Assembly: GCF_001704415.2 (NCBI RefSeq) | Contig: NC_030836.1 | Span: 24,774,001 to 24,838,000, forward strand | DNA length: 64,000 bases | Origin: Capra hircus | Taxonomy: Eukaryota; Chordata; Mammalia; Artiodactyla; Bovidae | Direction: 5' to 3' | Shown here: piece after piece, positions 63,971 through 64,000 of the stretch | Layout: each line of letters starts with the position of its first letter | How positions within the stretch are numbered: the first letter of the stretch is position 1 | Notes under the pieces: generated by a model | The model's input: only the letters and a program-made list of their open reading frames with translations | Told to the model about the DNA's origin: nothing | Databases searched by the model: none | Translations under genes and position numbers: made by a program

Positions 63971-64000
63971 TGCCCATAGGCACACTCAATAAATGGCAGC

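Overview
The window is nuclear DNA of a ruminant, almost certainly a bovid (cattle, buffalo, sheep or goat type). The diagnostic evidence is the repeat content: BovB (RTE-clade) LINEs, tRNA-Glu-derived Bov-tA SINEs, Bov-A2 SINEs, CHR-type cetartiodactyl SINEs and ruminant L1 3' ends. These lie over an older mammalian layer of MIR, L2, MER5A and MLT1/MST LTRs. I recognise no known protein-coding gene. Nearly all longer open frames fall inside repeats or are chance frames, so the window reads as intergenic or deep intronic sequence.  Layout. 1-9.6 kb: MIRs, Bov-tA SINEs, 5'-truncated BovB copies, a trimeric Bov SINE inside an L1 tail, and an L1/CHR/L1 cluster. 9.9-11.5 kb: MIR, MER5A and a BovB copy with a twin-priming inversion. 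12-18 kb: L2, MIR, BovB and SINEs. 18.8-19.9 kb: a GC-rich, CpG-containing, promoter-like island with a 29-base C run, followed by a splice-flanked 44-codon frame. 20.6-22.0 kb: a local inverted duplication with 183-185-bp arms, next to a BovB with 16-bp target duplications. 22-36 kb: mostly unique DNA, with a perfect heat-shock-element match at 27.69 kb, a splice-flanked Cys-rich frame at 26.06 kb and an MST/MLT1 LTR at 34.2 kb. 36.7-39 kb: L1 debris and a direct duplication 1.7 kb apart. 39.7-41.4 kb: three splice-flanked open segments of unknown status. 43.8-47.7 kb: an MLT1 LTR carrying a 28-bp L1 insertion, then a nearly full-length decayed BovB. 48.1-48.36 kb: a CpG- and homeodomain-motif-rich unique island, the best enhancer-like candidate. 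48.7-49.4 kb: an MLT1 split by BovB. 50.6-53.4 kb: a local duplication with copy-specific SINE insertions. 53.76-53.98 kb: a 38-bp minisatellite. 55.3-58.1 kb: an MLT1 LTR split by a 2.2-kb BovB. 58-64 kb: SINEs, MER5A, a CA repeat, a short A-rich insertion and a three-headed Bov SINE.  How the parts relate. There is no operon-like or pathway logic here. The information lies in insertion chronology (nested elements with target-site duplications) and in local rearrangements. The most interesting signals are the inverted duplication at 20.66-21.33 kb, the twin-primed BovB, two or three ultra-short retroposon insertions, the 50.6/52.6-kb duplication, and the two candidate regulatory or exonic islands at 18.8-19.9 and 48.1-48.4 kb. 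Family names come from pattern recognition; boundaries of old repeats are approximate.
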